A stretch of DNA of 64,000 nucleotides, taken from assembly GCA_039024435.1 (NCBI GenBank), contig JBCCQH010000002.1, positions 62,001 to 126,000 on the forward strand, in the 5' to 3' direction. The notes beneath the pieces were generated by a model that was not told the origin of the DNA, did not search any database, and saw nothing but the letters and a program-made list of their open reading frames with translations. The position numbers and the translations under genes were made by a program. The stretch comes from JBCCQH01 sp039024435 (GTDB taxonomy: Bacteria > Bacteroidota > Bacteroidia > J057 > JADKCL01). Each line of letters starts with the position of its first letter. Within the stretch, counting starts at the first letter, position 1. Of this stretch, positions 25,487 through 34,642 are shown one piece after another.

Positions 25487-28400
25487 ATGCCTTGGGGGCC
25501 ACAGCCGCGGCGGATCGGCACACAGGTGCCCGGCGGGGTAGGGTTTGCGCAAATCCACCGGAAACGCTATTTTCAACGGAAATACGACACTGCGATCATT
25601 CAGCCACGATTCCTGCTTCTTTTTTGTTGTTTGACCTCCCTGGTTTGGGGGCAGCAGTTGCCTTTTCGCCATTATTCCGTGGAGGATGGCCTGCCGAGCA
25701 TGACCCTCTATCGGATCCTGCAGGCGCGCGACGGACGCTTGTGGTTGGGGACCGACCGGGGCGTGAGCCGTTTTGATGGGCACCGTTTCCAGAATTTTGG
25801 CCCGGCGGATGGAATGCCGGGCAGCGAGGTGGTGCAGATGGCCCTGGATACCGCGGATCGGCTTTGGATCGGCACCTTCTCGGGACAAATCGCTTTTCGG
25901 GAAAATGACCGCTTCCGTACACACTGGGAAGCTCCCTGGATTCCGGAAATTGGGGGGGTACCCCGGGCGCTCGGCAGTACCCGCCGGGGTACGATGCTGG
26001 TAGCAACCCGCGGCCACTGCTGGCAATTCTCTCCTTCCTACCAGCAAAAGATGCGGGCGGAAACCCGGGGAGATCCCATTCTTGCCTTTGTCGAGGGAGC
26101 GGAGGAGGAACTGTTGGTACTGGATCGGAAAGGGCGTTCGCTGCCGGGCTTTGCCCCAAACGATTCCACTGGGCTACCGGATAAGCTCTCCGCGTACACC
26201 CGGCGTTTTTTTGAACAAAATGGTAGCGGAGTGATTCAGTCCGCGGAGATCGCAGCGATTCGGGAGGACCGCGAATTTATCCGTTCGGCCATCGCGGCAA
26301 TGCGGACTCGGTGCCCCAAGTGCCGAATCACGACTTTGGCGTACGGTCCGGGCATGGCTGAGCTTTGGGTCGGAACCTTGCAAAATGGGCTTTTTCTGGT
26401 CAATCGCCGCACGAGAGCGCTGGTCCAGCCGCTGGAATCCGGCAATGTCATCACCTTGGTGTGCGACCGGGCGGGCAATGTCTGGGTGGGCACCGGGGGC
26501 AACGGCCTATTTTTGTTTCGCCGCAGTGATCGGGCGGCATTTTACCTCAACGAAACCAATGGCTTGCCCGAAAATCAATGCGACTTCCTGGCCGTTCCCG
26601 CCCCCGGTCGGTTGCTCGTCGGGCACAGTACCGGTCGGCCGAGCTGGGTGGCGACCGGGGATTTGCGGGTGTATCCTTTTCCGGAGTTTTTTTCCTCCAA
26701 GCGCCGAAAACTGAAATTTGCCCACCGGTTTGCTGATGGCGAATTGCTCCTGGGGATGGATGGCTCGGTGATCATGGTCCCCGATGCCGTGCGCGAGCGG
26801 GCAAAGATTCGCCTGGCCAGGCCAGTGTTTAGTGAGCGGAGCGATGTTTCGGTTGCCCGGCGATTGGGCGCAGGAGATGCTTACCCGCTGCTCTCGGCCG
26901 GGGCATTTAAAGATTTGGCGGTGGTGGGAGACTCGCTGTGGTACATCTCCACCAACTTAGGTCTGTATCGCTGTGAAAAGGCGCCCGATTCGGTGCATTG
27001 CCAGTTTTGCTACGAGGGTCGGGTAGAGGCCCTCGCTTACGAAAAAGCCCGGGAACGGCTGTGGATGAGCAGCATCGACAGTTTGTTGATTGTACGCCGG
27101 GGCAAAGTCACCGGCGGAATGTCGCTTTCTGCGCTGGGCAGCCGGGTGCCCTTCATGGAAGCTGATCCGGCCGACGGGGTGTGGTTGGGCACTCAGGACA
27201 ATGGCGTCTTTCACTTCGCCGAGCGGGGTGTGGCCCACTTTGAGCGGGGATCGGGATTGCCTTCGAATCACTGCACGGCGCTGCACATCACCGCGGACGG
27301 ACGGTTGCTGATCGGTACGGATCGCGGTTTGGCGGTTTTGGATTTGCCTTTCACGGGAGATCGGGCACCGGAATTTCGGTACCACGACCGCCGAACCGGA
27401 CTCATCGACAATCACGTGCGCGAAGTTGCGGTTTCCGGCGATACCGTGTGGCTGGCCACGGCAAAAGGACTGGCATTTTGGATCCCGGAGATGAATCGTG
27501 CGGCAGCTTCGGATACCGGAGAATCCGGATCCACAACTCCCCGATTAAAAATCGTATCGGTTCAGATCAATGGCCGGGATACCACCCGCCAACCTGCTTA
27601 CCGCCTGGCCTACTGGCAAAATTCGTGTACGATCCGGTGCTTCGATCCGGAATACAAAGCGGACGCCTTCCAATACCGCTGCCTGGGCCTGGACACCAAT
27701 TGGCGGGACCTTTCCGCGCCGGTCTTGCAATTGCCATTTCTGGCGCCCGGGCAGACCTACGAAATCCAGCTGCGGGCCCGGCACGCCTTTCGCGCCTGGG
27801 GACCGCCAACGCCTTTGGTGCTCGACATTCGGAAGGCATTTTTTCAGACGACTTTGTTTTACTTCTTGTTGGGCAGTCTGCTTTTGGGGGCACTTGGGGC
27901 AATCTGGGGCCTGCGGCAGCGCAATCGAATCCGCATATTGCGGGAGCGGGCGCGCTTTCGCCAGCAGCGTTCCAAGCTGCGGCTGACCGCGCTCAAGGCC
28001 CGGATGAATCCCCACTTCATCTTCAATTCACTGAATGCGATTCAGCACTTTGTTTCGGTCGGGCGGGACCGGGAGACCTTTGATTATATCGCCAGTTTTT
28101 CTAAGCTCATGCGCCTGATCCTGGAGCGTTCGGACCAGGACTTGATTTCGCTGGGTGAAGAAATCGAGATCTGCGAGTTGTACCTTGCGGTGGAGGCCCA
28201 ACGTCTGCACGAGGACTTTCATTACTCGGTGGAGGTAGCCCCCGATCTTCTGCGCGATGCGCTCTACATCCCGACAATGATCGTACAACCCTTTCTCGAA
28301 AATGCCATCTGGCACGGCCTGATGCCCAAGGCGAGCGACCGGCAGTTGCGGCTCATCTTTCGGGCGGAGGGCGAGCAATTGCAGGTCATCATCGAGGACA

Positions 28401-28627
28401 ATGGCATCGGGCGGGTGGCGGCGGAAGCCCGAAAATCGACCGTGCGCCGGGCGTTTCCGTCGCGGTCCACCCAGATTTTTGCCCAGCGCGTGGAGCTGCT
28501 GAACCAGTCCTTCCGAGCGGCGCCATTCACGGCGGTCTACACCGATCTTACCGACCCGTCGGGCCAGCCAGCGGGCACCCGGCTATGTTTGCAATTTCCT
28601 TTTTTGAGACACCCGATTGAAATTTGA
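25487..28627 (+). CDS. Membrane sensor histidine kinase: beta-propeller plus LytS-type kinase
   Basis: The start is uncertain. ATGs exist at 25433 and 25487, and the signal-like core (RFLLLFCCLTSLVWG) sits some 45 residues after the later one. The ectodomain is a two-component-regulator propeller with repeated DGRLWLGTDRGV-like blades. A Y_Y_Y-type Ig domain (QYRCLGLDTNWRDLS) follows, then one membrane helix (FFQTTLFYFLLGSLLLGALGA). The cytoplasmic kinase is of the His_kinase/LytS class, with ARMNPHFIFNSLNAIQ (His near 843) and an ATPase N-box QPFLENAIWHGL and DNGIG. The gene ends 3 bp before its LytTR partner. Confidence 0.88.
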   Translation: MPWGPQPRRIGTQVPGGVGFAQIHRKRYFQRKYDTAIIQPRFLLLFCCLTSLVWGQQLPFRHYSVEDGLPSMTLYRILQARDGRLWLGTDRGVSRFDGHRFQNFGPADGMPGSEVVQMALDTADRLWIGTFSGQIAFRENDRFRTHWEAPWIPEIGGVPRALGSTRRGTMLVATRGHCWQFSPSYQQKMRAETRGDPILAFVEGAEEELLVLDRKGRSLPGFAPNDSTGLPDKLSAYTRRFFEQNGSGVIQSAEIAAIREDREFIRSAIAAMRTRCPKCRITTLAYGPGMAELWVGTLQNGLFLVNRRTRALVQPLESGNVITLVCDRAGNVWVGTGGNGLFLFRRSDRAAFYLNETNGLPENQCDFLAVPAPGRLLVGHSTGRPSWVATGDLRVYPFPEFFSSKRRKLKFAHRFADGELLLGMDGSVIMVPDAVRERAKIRLARPVFSERSDVSVARRLGAGDAYPLLSAGAFKDLAVVGDSLWYISTNLGLYRCEKAPDSVHCQFCYEGRVEALAYEKARERLWMSSIDSLLIVRRGKVTGGMSLSALGSRVPFMEADPADGVWLGTQDNGVFHFAERGVAHFERGSGLPSNHCTALHITADGRLLIGTDRGLAVLDLPFTGDRAPEFRYHDRRTGLIDNHVREVAVSGDTVWLATAKGLAFWIPEMNRAAASDTGESGSTTPRLKIVSVQINGRDTTRQPAYRLAYWQNSCTIRCFDPEYKADAFQYRCLGLDTNWRDLSAPVLQLPFLAPGQTYEIQLRARHAFRAWGPPTPLVLDIRKAFFQTTLFYFLLGSLLLGALGAIWGLRQRNRIRILRERARFRQQRSKLRLTALKARMNPHFIFNSLNAIQHFVSVGRDRETFDYIASFSKLMRLILERSDQDLISLGEEIEICELYLAVEAQRLHEDFHYSVEVAPDLLRDALYIPTMIVQPFLENAIWHGLMPKASDRQLRLIFRAEGEQLQVIIEDNGIGRVAAEARKSTVRRAFPSRSTQIFAQRVELLNQSFRAAPFTAVYTDLTDPSGQPAGTRLCLQFPFLRHPIEI

Positions 28628-28630
28628 CCC

Positions 28631-29371
28631 ATGCCCATTAAATCGATCATCATCGACGACGAATTCCGAGCGCGGCGGGCGCTGCGCAGCCTGTGTGAGC
28701 GGTTCATCCCCGACTTGGAGATCGTCGCGGATGCGGCGAGCGTGGCCGAGGGCGTAGAGGCGATTCGGGAACATGCTCCCGAAATCGTCTTTTTGGATGT
28801 GCGCATGCCGAGTGGCGATGGGTTTACCTTGTTGGAGCAACACGTACTGCCGGATTTGCACATCGTATTTACCACGGCGCACGAGGAATACGCGATCCGG
28901 GCCTTGCGGCTGCAGGCCCACGATTACCTGCTCAAGCCGATTGCCGTGGCCGATATTGAGGCGGCGGTGGAGCGGTACCGGGAGCGAAAAACCGCCCGCC
29001 CCACCGCCGAAACTCCAGCGCACCGTGGAACCTTCCCGGAGGAAAGCGGTCTGCTCAGTCTGCCGACCGAAGAGGGGATTTTGCTTGCCCGCCACGCGGA
29101 GGTCCTCCAATGCGAAGGCGTGGGGTCATACACCATTTTTCACCTCGAAAATGGCCGGCAGGTGATCGTCACCCGCAATTTGAAACAGTTCGAGGAGCAG
29201 TTTCAGGACAAGGGTTTCTACCGCGTCCACCACCGGCACTTGGTGAATATCACCCACGTTGCGGAGGTGAATTCCCGAAATAACTTTTTGCGGTTGAAAA
29301 ATGGCGATGTGGTGAACATTTCCCAGCGGAAAAAGACCGGATTTTTAAAGCGATTGCGGGAACTGCGGTAA
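28631..29371 (+). CDS. LytTR-family response regulator
   Basis: The 246-residue protein has an N-terminal receiver (IKSIIIDDEFRARRAL, phospho-acceptor Asp56 in FLDVRMPSGDG, conserved Thr in FTTAHEEYA and Lys in YLLKPI). A C-terminal LytTR DNA-binding domain follows (residues about 145-246: GVGSYTIFHLENGRQVIVTRNLK quoted in part as GSYTIFHLENG, and FYRVHHRHLVNI). It is the output partner of the propeller kinase. LytTR regulators bind paired direct repeats, and targets often lie nearby. The inverted-repeat-rich region and small genes downstream are candidates. Confidence 0.93.
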   Translation: MPIKSIIIDDEFRARRALRSLCERFIPDLEIVADAASVAEGVEAIREHAPEIVFLDVRMPSGDGFTLLEQHVLPDLHIVFTTAHEEYAIRALRLQAHDYLLKPIAVADIEAAVERYRERKTARPTAETPAHRGTFPEESGLLSLPTEEGILLARHAEVLQCEGVGSYTIFHLENGRQVIVTRNLKQFEEQFQDKGFYRVHHRHLVNITHVAEVNSRNNFLRLKNGDVVNISQRKKTGFLKRLRELR

Positions 29372-29647
29372 GCCGAATATGGACGGTAGGAACCGCCTGC
29401 AGCCGGATCCCGGCGTAACTTTTGACGAGCTTTTTAACCATTTAATCGAGATAAATTTGCACTTTTCGAATCCCAGTTCGGGTTTCTTACGTAGAAAATT
29501 TCGTGTGGAAAAACTGATAGAAAATTGAAAAACCCGAAAAAAAACATTACCTTATATCCTGTAAATCAGAAATTTACTGAACTAAATCACGAAAGCACAA
29601 ATACACTACTTCTGAATATTCCCGCTACCTTAGCGGTCGAGTATAGC

Positions 29648-29684
29648 ATGTCAAATCGCATAAGCGGTTTGACATATTTTTATC
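29648..29684 (+). terminator. Strong hairpin with U-rich tail
   Basis: ATGTCAAATCGC (29648-29659) and GCGGTTTGACAT (29664-29675) form a 12-bp stem with one G-U pair and an ATAA loop, followed by ATTTTTATC. It resembles a terminator in either orientation. It sits about 85 bp ahead of a 28-codon ORF, so it could also be a leader structure of that transcript. Confidence 0.5.
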
Positions 29685-29702
29685 TACCGGTGCCGAATAC
29701 CG

Positions 29703-29718
29703 GTTGCATATTTGCAAC
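29703..29718. promoter_or_regulatory. Perfect GTTGCA/TGCAAC palindrome
   Basis: Six-base arms flank TATT about 43 bp upstream of the 28-codon ORF. It is one of three inverted repeats within 80 bp. An operator role is inferred from symmetry and position only. Confidence 0.3.
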
Positions 29719-29760
29719 TCAATTGCTAAGTTTGACACCATAATTGAGAAAAAGAATATT

Positions 29761-29847
29761 ATGAAAACTGCATTCAATTCACTCAACGAGACAATCGATC
29801 TGGAAAAAGCTGGAATCATCATCATGATCGAGGATGACATTCTGTAG
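29761..29847 (+). CDS. Possible 28-residue peptide
   Basis: The ORF starts ATG at 29761, begins MKTAFNSLNETIDLEKAG and ends in a hydrophobic-acidic tail, IIIMIEDDIL. The next gene, a 119-residue secreted protein, also ends in EDDIL after a hydrophobic VIV run (WVIVLEDDIL), which is unlikely by chance for neighbouring ORFs. A purine-rich AGAAAAAGAA precedes the start. It could be a small secreted or membrane-active peptide, or a duplicated gene end. There is no homology evidence. Confidence 0.4.
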   Translation: MKTAFNSLNETIDLEKAGIIIMIEDDIL

Positions 29848-30016
29848 GGATCGAAATTATCTCATTTTGCTGTATTTGATGTAGGTTGCAAGTTCTGTTT
29901 CTACTTGGGCTAACTTGGTGGTTGCCAAATAAAAACTTTAAGGAACTGTAGAACTCTCTCTCCGCCAGCGAGCGGTGCAGTCTGCGTCATTCTAAGTCTT
30001 TCAACTACTTCACACA

Positions 30017-30376
30017 ATGAAAAAGGTTATCACTGCCCTCGGGGCGATCACAATTTCTATGTCTTTTCTGTTGAATCCTGGAAAGATTGAAGCCGCACCG
30101 CAATTTTCACTTACCGTATCGGAAGAAATCGAAGCGCCTTTGGAGTCTGGCGAAACCGCAAAAGCGGAACTGGATGGGAATGTTGCGCAAGTTATCGCCG
30201 ATTACTTGGGCTGTTGTGCGGTTGATGTGCAAAAAGTTTATCGCAAAGGCGATCTGATCGTAAATAAATTGAGCGCATCGCAGCTTCAGTGTATCTTGAC
30301 GAAAAGTCAGTACGTCGGGGCAGTTTATCGTCCTTCTGGCGGCTGGGTGATTGTATTGGAAGACGATATTCTTTAG
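30017..30376 (+). CDS. Small secreted protein, unknown
   Basis: The 119-residue precursor has a signal peptide (MKKVITALGAITISM... cleaved near IEAAP). The mature part of about 90 residues contains a CC pair (LGCCAVD), a further Cys and the C-terminal WVIVLEDDIL. It is AT-rich relative to neighbours. It ends 5 bp before the ATG of the TPR-DUF2971 gene, so the two are probably one transcript. No family recognised. A role as a substrate or signal is only a guess. Confidence 0.65.
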   Translation: MKKVITALGAITISMSFLLNPGKIEAAPQFSLTVSEEIEAPLESGETAKAELDGNVAQVIADYLGCCAVDVQKVYRKGDLIVNKLSASQLQCILTKSQYVGAVYRPSGGWVIVLEDDIL

Positions 30377-30381
30377 CGCGC

Positions 30382-32271
30382 ATGGGAGCAGCAGATTTTA
30401 AAACCATAGTTGGTCAATTTTGTGACGAGGCCGAGAGCTTTGGGGCAGAGGAGATCCTTAAACAGTTTAAGGGCCGCATACTGCCTCACATCAGTGGCAG
30501 CAGCAATCAGGAGGGGACCAAGTCACCGGTGAGGATGCTGATTAATTGCTTGGAGCAAAGGCAGGACAAGATTATCGACAAAAAAGAGCTGTATCTGATC
30601 CTGGCAATATGTTACGACTACTTGTGGAAGCGAAAGGAGGCGATCCAACTGCTCAAAAAGGCCTTAGACATTGACGCCAACTTCACGCAAGCAATGCTGA
30701 ATTTGGGCCGGATTCAGCGCAAGACCGGGGAATTGCAAAACGCAATCACCACCTTCTCGGACGGCATCGACCTTTTGGAGCTTGATGATAAGGAACGCTG
30801 CAAATTTCTCAACAGTCGGGGCAACGTATTTTTTGACTTGAGCGAGTTGGTGCAAGCAAAAAGCGATTTTGAGGCAGCAATCAAGCTTGAATCTAACAAT
30901 CCTAAATATCACCTGGGTCTAGGAAGCTTAGAGGTGAAGCAAGAAAATTACACTGCGGCAGTGACGCATTATCAGAATGCCATTGATGCAGATCCGACAT
31001 TCTCCAATGCTTATCTCATGAAGGCAATCGCGCTTTATGAGGCGAAAGAAGTTATTGAGGCACGAAAAGTACTGGATGAAGTTTCAATGCGGCAACCCCA
31101 ATCACAGATCGTACATCTGAACTACGGAAACTTTCTGGAGCGGGAAGGCGATTTAGACGGTGCAGCACGAAAATTTGAGCAGGCAACTCAAGTAGATCCT
31201 ACCTATGCTTTTGCCTATCTCAAACTGGGGATTATTCTAGTTCAAAAAGGACAGTTGGACAAAGCCATAAACGCTTATCAAGACTTTGTTAAACGTTCCG
31301 ACAGTGTATTTGCCAAAGGTAGGGCCAAACACCGTATCCAGGAATTGAAGGCTCGCAATACGAGCAATACTTACGCGTTGATTAGCAATTGTATCGATGA
31401 TATCGAAGAAGCCTTAAAATATGATGGAAAGGCAGTTACCCACTACACCAGCCTGGACACTGCACGGCTTTTGGTGCTGCATGGGAGCAAATTGCGGATG
31501 TCAGAGGCGAGTTTTATGAATGATTCCTCCGAGGGAGCCGAATTGTTTAGCTATTTAGGGATTAATTTTGAGGACCAGCCTACAACTGCTGTGGCCAACT
31601 CTACTTTTAGACATGAAACGGAATTTGTCAAAAAACCATTCATTGGAAGTTTTGTTCCGGAAGATATGTCTAATGATCTGCTGATGTGGAGATTCTATGG
31701 AAAAGATTCAAAGGATGAGGCCAACGGATGCTCAATCACGATCAACGTGATACAGTTACAGGATACATTGGTCAATCAGTTGGTTCCTAATGCAGATTCA
31801 GCAGAAAAGGCTTTGCGCAAAGAAGAAGTTCAGTTTTTCCGGGTTGCTTATTTTCACAATGATCAACTTTGGCAGACCGATGATATCAATTATTCTGGGC
31901 TACAAGGAGTACTTGAAAGGCTTAAAGGCCTACTCTCGAAAAAGTTTAATTCGCTAACAAGTGATCTTCAGAATATGGTGAAACTGCGTTTGGCCAAACT
32001 CGCAATTTTCTTCAAATCGGCTGCCTATCGCCATGAGCGCGAAGTGCGCCTCGCTTTTTCGGAAATCGGGTTCAAGGTTAAGATCGACGCTAAAATGCAG
32101 GTGCCTCGCGCTTACATAGACGTGATTCCCTTAAATACTTGCCTGAAGCGCATCACTCTTGGTCCCAAAGCCTCAAGGCCGAGAGAGTGGAACGCAGCAT
32201 TTCGCTATCATTTAGACAATAACTTCCTGGAGCGGGTGGAAGTAAAGGTTTCTGCCCTACCACATCGGTAA
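30382..32271 (+). CDS. TPR-repeat protein with C-terminal DUF2971 domain
   Basis: The start at 30382 is the first ATG after the upstream stop. The 629-residue protein has several tetratricopeptide repeats (residues about 60-340; for example PTYAFAYLKLGIILVQKGQLDKAINAY in part: YLKLGIILVQKGQLDKAI). From about residue 353 it matches the DUF2971 pattern: THYTSLDTARLLV, LRMSEASFMNDSSEGAEL, the LLMWRFYG block and YRHEREVRLAF. DUF2971 domains are common in bacterial conflict and phage-defence neighbourhoods, but their activity is unproven. No signal peptide, so the protein is cytoplasmic. Its small secreted neighbour is puzzling for that reason. Confidence 0.82.
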   Translation: MGAADFKTIVGQFCDEAESFGAEEILKQFKGRILPHISGSSNQEGTKSPVRMLINCLEQRQDKIIDKKELYLILAICYDYLWKRKEAIQLLKKALDIDANFTQAMLNLGRIQRKTGELQNAITTFSDGIDLLELDDKERCKFLNSRGNVFFDLSELVQAKSDFEAAIKLESNNPKYHLGLGSLEVKQENYTAAVTHYQNAIDADPTFSNAYLMKAIALYEAKEVIEARKVLDEVSMRQPQSQIVHLNYGNFLEREGDLDGAARKFEQATQVDPTYAFAYLKLGIILVQKGQLDKAINAYQDFVKRSDSVFAKGRAKHRIQELKARNTSNTYALISNCIDDIEEALKYDGKAVTHYTSLDTARLLVLHGSKLRMSEASFMNDSSEGAELFSYLGINFEDQPTTAVANSTFRHETEFVKKPFIGSFVPEDMSNDLLMWRFYGKDSKDEANGCSITINVIQLQDTLVNQLVPNADSAEKALRKEEVQFFRVAYFHNDQLWQTDDINYSGLQGVLERLKGLLSKKFNSLTSDLQNMVKLRLAKLAIFFKSAAYRHEREVRLAFSEIGFKVKIDAKMQVPRAYIDVIPLNTCLKRITLGPKASRPREWNAAFRYHLDNNFLERVEVKVSALPHR

Positions 32272-32585
32272 GTGCCACCCATAGGCCCTACCCACCCCGA
32301 ATCCCCCCAAAGAGAAAGGGTCGCCAATCGCGACCCTTCTAAATAAGCACTATATCTGCTGAAAAGAGGACAGTAATAAAAACACTGTTTGTTTCGATTT
32401 TATCGGCACGCAAATCTAGCCGATCAACGGAGAGGTGCCAATGCATGGCTCCGACCCGAAAATCAAAATGCAAAAAAGGAATGGGAAAAGCAAGGGCTTA
32501 TTGTCGGGTTGACGAGAAGTCCCGCCGCGCGGTCAACTCGGCATTCCTTTCCCGATTGGGGCCCGCAGCCGGCGGAATAAGCGCC
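32272..32585. other. Intergenic region between convergent genes
   Basis: The gap holds a hairpin with arms AAGGGTCG and CGACCCTT (about 32316-32339) but only a weak T-run, so termination there is uncertain. The rest shows no coding signal. Confidence 0.5.
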
Positions 32586-34277
32586 TCAGTACCCGGCTGC
32601 CTGCCCATCCTTCCGGGACTCACTCGCCCCGAAGTAGACCTTCCGAGCGGCGTCCCATAAGATGGCTTGGTAGCCACCAAAATAGCCCTTTTGCTTGCTG
32701 ATGCGGTGCCCCCGGTAGGCCAGTTCCAGGCGGGTGGCATCCGGAATTCCGGTTTCAAACCGGAGTTCGCCGGTTCCGTCGCGGGGCTGTCCGGTCGGGG
32801 TGGAGGATCCGCGGTGCTCGAAGCGGGGAGCGTCGCCGGCCTGTTGCAGATTCATACCAAAATCAATGAGGTTCATAAGAATCTGCACGTGGCCCTGGGG
32901 CTGAAAATCGCCGCCCATGACACCGAAAGCCAGGAAGGGCTGCCCGCCTTTGGTGACAAAGGCGGGAATGATGGTGTGGAACGGGCGCTTGCCCGGCGCG
33001 TAGGAATTGGCCTGGCCTTCTTCGAGGGAAAAGAGCTCGCCGCGGTCCTGGAGCATGAAGCCGAGGCCGGGAGGCGCCATGCCGGAGCCCATGCCGCGGT
33101 AATTGCTTTGGATGAGGGAGACCATGTTGCCGGCGGCGTCGGCGGTACACAGGTAGATGGTCTCCCCCGCGCTGATCTCCCCGGCATCGTACTGGCCGGC
33201 TTCCGTGCGGGAGATCAGTTGGGCGCGCTCGGCCCCGTAGGTCTCGGCGATGAGCTCAGCGACGGGGACCTGGGCGAAATCTGGATCGGCGTAGTATTTC
33301 GCCCGGTCTTCAAAGGCGAGCTTTTTCGCTTCGGTGACGAGGTGCAGGTGTTCGGCACTGCCGAAGGCGACCTCACTGAAGTCAAAATTTTCGAGGATGG
33401 TGAGCATCTGCAGCGCGGCGATGCCCTGGCCATTCGGAGGAAGTTCCCAGACGTCGTAGCCGCGGTAATTGACGCTCACCGGCTCCACCCACTCACTTTT
33501 GTGTGCGGCGAGGTCCTTTTTCGAGAGGAATCCGCCTTGGGCCTGGATGAAATCGGCGATGGTGGTCGCGATTTCGCCGCGGTAAAAGCCTTTGCGGCCT
33601 TTTTGGGCGAGGGTGCGGTAGGTGCGGGCGAGGGCGAGATTGCGGAAAATGTCGCCTTTCTGGGGCACTTTCCCGTCGATGGTCCAGATGTCTTCGACGT
33701 GGGGGTACTTTTCGGCAAAAAAGGGCACGGAGCGGCCCAGGTAATAGGCGATGAGTTCGGTGACGGGGAAGCCTTGCTCGGCGTACTGGATGGCGGGGGC
33801 GAGGACGGCGTCCATTTTGAGCTTGCCGAAGCGGTCGTGCAGTTCAAACCAGCCATCGACGCAGCCCGGTACGGAAACCGGCAGGGGGCCAAAGGCGGGA
33901 ATCTTTTGGTGACCGTTTTCCTGGAACCATCTGCGGGTCAATTTCTTGGGGGATCGGCCGGAGGCATTCAAGCCGTACAGTTTTTGGGTTTTGGCGTCCC
34001 AGACGATGGCAAAGAGGTCACCGCCAATGCCGGAGCCGGTGGGCTCCATGAGCCCAAGAGCGGCATTGGCGGCGATGGCGGCATCGACGGCGGTGCCGCC
34101 CTGCTTGAGGATGTCCAGTCCGATCTGGGTGGCCAGGGGATGGCTGGTGGCGACCATGCCGTTCTGGCCGATGACTTCGGAGCGGGTGACGCCGGCCGGG
34201 CCGGAGATGCGGTCCTGGGCGGGAAGCCAGAGGGCCATCAGGACGAAACTGAGGGTAAGGGTAAGGTATCCCAACAT
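32586..34277 (-). CDS. ggt: Gamma-glutamyltransferase family protein
   Basis: This is a 563-residue Ntn-hydrolase of the gamma-glutamyltransferase family, with a signal peptide (LTLSFVLMALWLPAQ), so it is exported. The large-subunit hallmark is GMVATSHPLATQIGLDILKQGG (in part: VATSHPLATQIG) with TGSGIGGDLF. The autoprocessing and catalytic Thr is likely Thr373 in GETIYLCTADAAGN. The small-subunit block RGMGSGMAPPGLGFMLQDRG is present, and GVMGGDFQPQGHVQ closes the active site region. It probably cleaves gamma-glutamyl bonds such as glutathione outside the inner membrane. Related acylases of this fold cannot be excluded. Confidence 0.9.
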   Translation of the reverse strand: MLGYLTLTLSFVLMALWLPAQDRISGPAGVTRSEVIGQNGMVATSHPLATQIGLDILKQGGTAVDAAIAANAALGLMEPTGSGIGGDLFAIVWDAKTQKLYGLNASGRSPKKLTRRWFQENGHQKIPAFGPLPVSVPGCVDGWFELHDRFGKLKMDAVLAPAIQYAEQGFPVTELIAYYLGRSVPFFAEKYPHVEDIWTIDGKVPQKGDIFRNLALARTYRTLAQKGRKGFYRGEIATTIADFIQAQGGFLSKKDLAAHKSEWVEPVSVNYRGYDVWELPPNGQGIAALQMLTILENFDFSEVAFGSAEHLHLVTEAKKLAFEDRAKYYADPDFAQVPVAELIAETYGAERAQLISRTEAGQYDAGEISAGETIYLCTADAAGNMVSLIQSNYRGMGSGMAPPGLGFMLQDRGELFSLEEGQANSYAPGKRPFHTIIPAFVTKGGQPFLAFGVMGGDFQPQGHVQILMNLIDFGMNLQQAGDAPRFEHRGSSTPTGQPRDGTGELRFETGIPDATRLELAYRGHRISKQKGYFGGYQAILWDAARKVYFGASESRKDGQAAGY

Positions 34278-34642
34278 GCGCTTTGATTATAGTAGAAGGT
34301 GCAAAATGGGAAATCATCGGCAATTTTGTGCGGGAAATGGCGACAAGTGGCGACAAGGGCGGCCACCGGATGCGACAGGGATGGGAGGGGCCTGGTCGCC
34401 GAAGCCGGAGGCGAAGGGGACGGAGCTGCGAACTCCCGGACAGCCCAGGGCCGGAATGAGAGACGATTTCCGGTCGTCGCCCCAGTTTTTGTAAATGTCT
34501 GATTTACAGAGGAAAAGATATTGATTTTTGCCAGTACTTTTTGACACAGGGTGTCATAGGCGGCGCGTATATTTAAGGGTAACAAATCGGGAGCAATCTC
34601 TGGCTCCTTTCCTCTAATTAACCATTTTCAAACCTATTTTAC
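34278..34642. other. Divergent intergenic region with HU promoter region
   Basis: The gap of 365 bp carries a tandem GGCGACAAGT/GGCGACAAGG at 34339-34358, an inverted repeat GTAAAT/ATTTAC at 34491-34507 and a second one at 34542-34556. TTGACA at 34541-34546 and TATATT at 34568-34573 could form a promoter, though the spacing is long. Confidence 0.45.
34542..34556. promoter_or_regulatory. TGACAC/GTGTCA inverted repeat upstream of the HU gene
   Basis: TGACAC and GTGTCA are perfect arms around AGG, overlapping a TTGACA-like box about 85 bp upstream of the HU-like gene. Its overlap with a possible -35 element suggests an operator. The regulator is unknown. Confidence 0.35.

Larger units (their letters stand above)
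29372..29760. other. AT-rich intergenic region with several inverted repeats
   Basis: This 389-bp gap follows the LytTR gene. It contains a 12-bp stem at 29648-29675, an ACCGGT repeat at 29686-29704 and a perfect GTTGCA/TGCAAC palindrome at 29703-29718. The 28-codon ORF follows. Short open frames here have no coding character. Confidence 0.55.

Noticed and set aside
32316..32339. Terminator after the TPR-DUF2971 gene
   Set aside because: The stem is good (AAGGGTCG/CGACCCTT), but there is no clear T-run after it, so I did not list it as a terminator.
32667..34286. A 539-codon open frame on the plus strand
   Set aside because: It is a shadow of the gamma-glutamyltransferase gene on the other strand. 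It is Gly/Glu/Asp-rich with no family motif. GC-rich genes here often leave long antisense frames.
34339..34358. Direct repeat GGCGACAAGT/GGCGACAAGG as a CRISPR or iteron array
   Set aside because: Only two 10-base units, no spacers and no Cas or Rep gene nearby.
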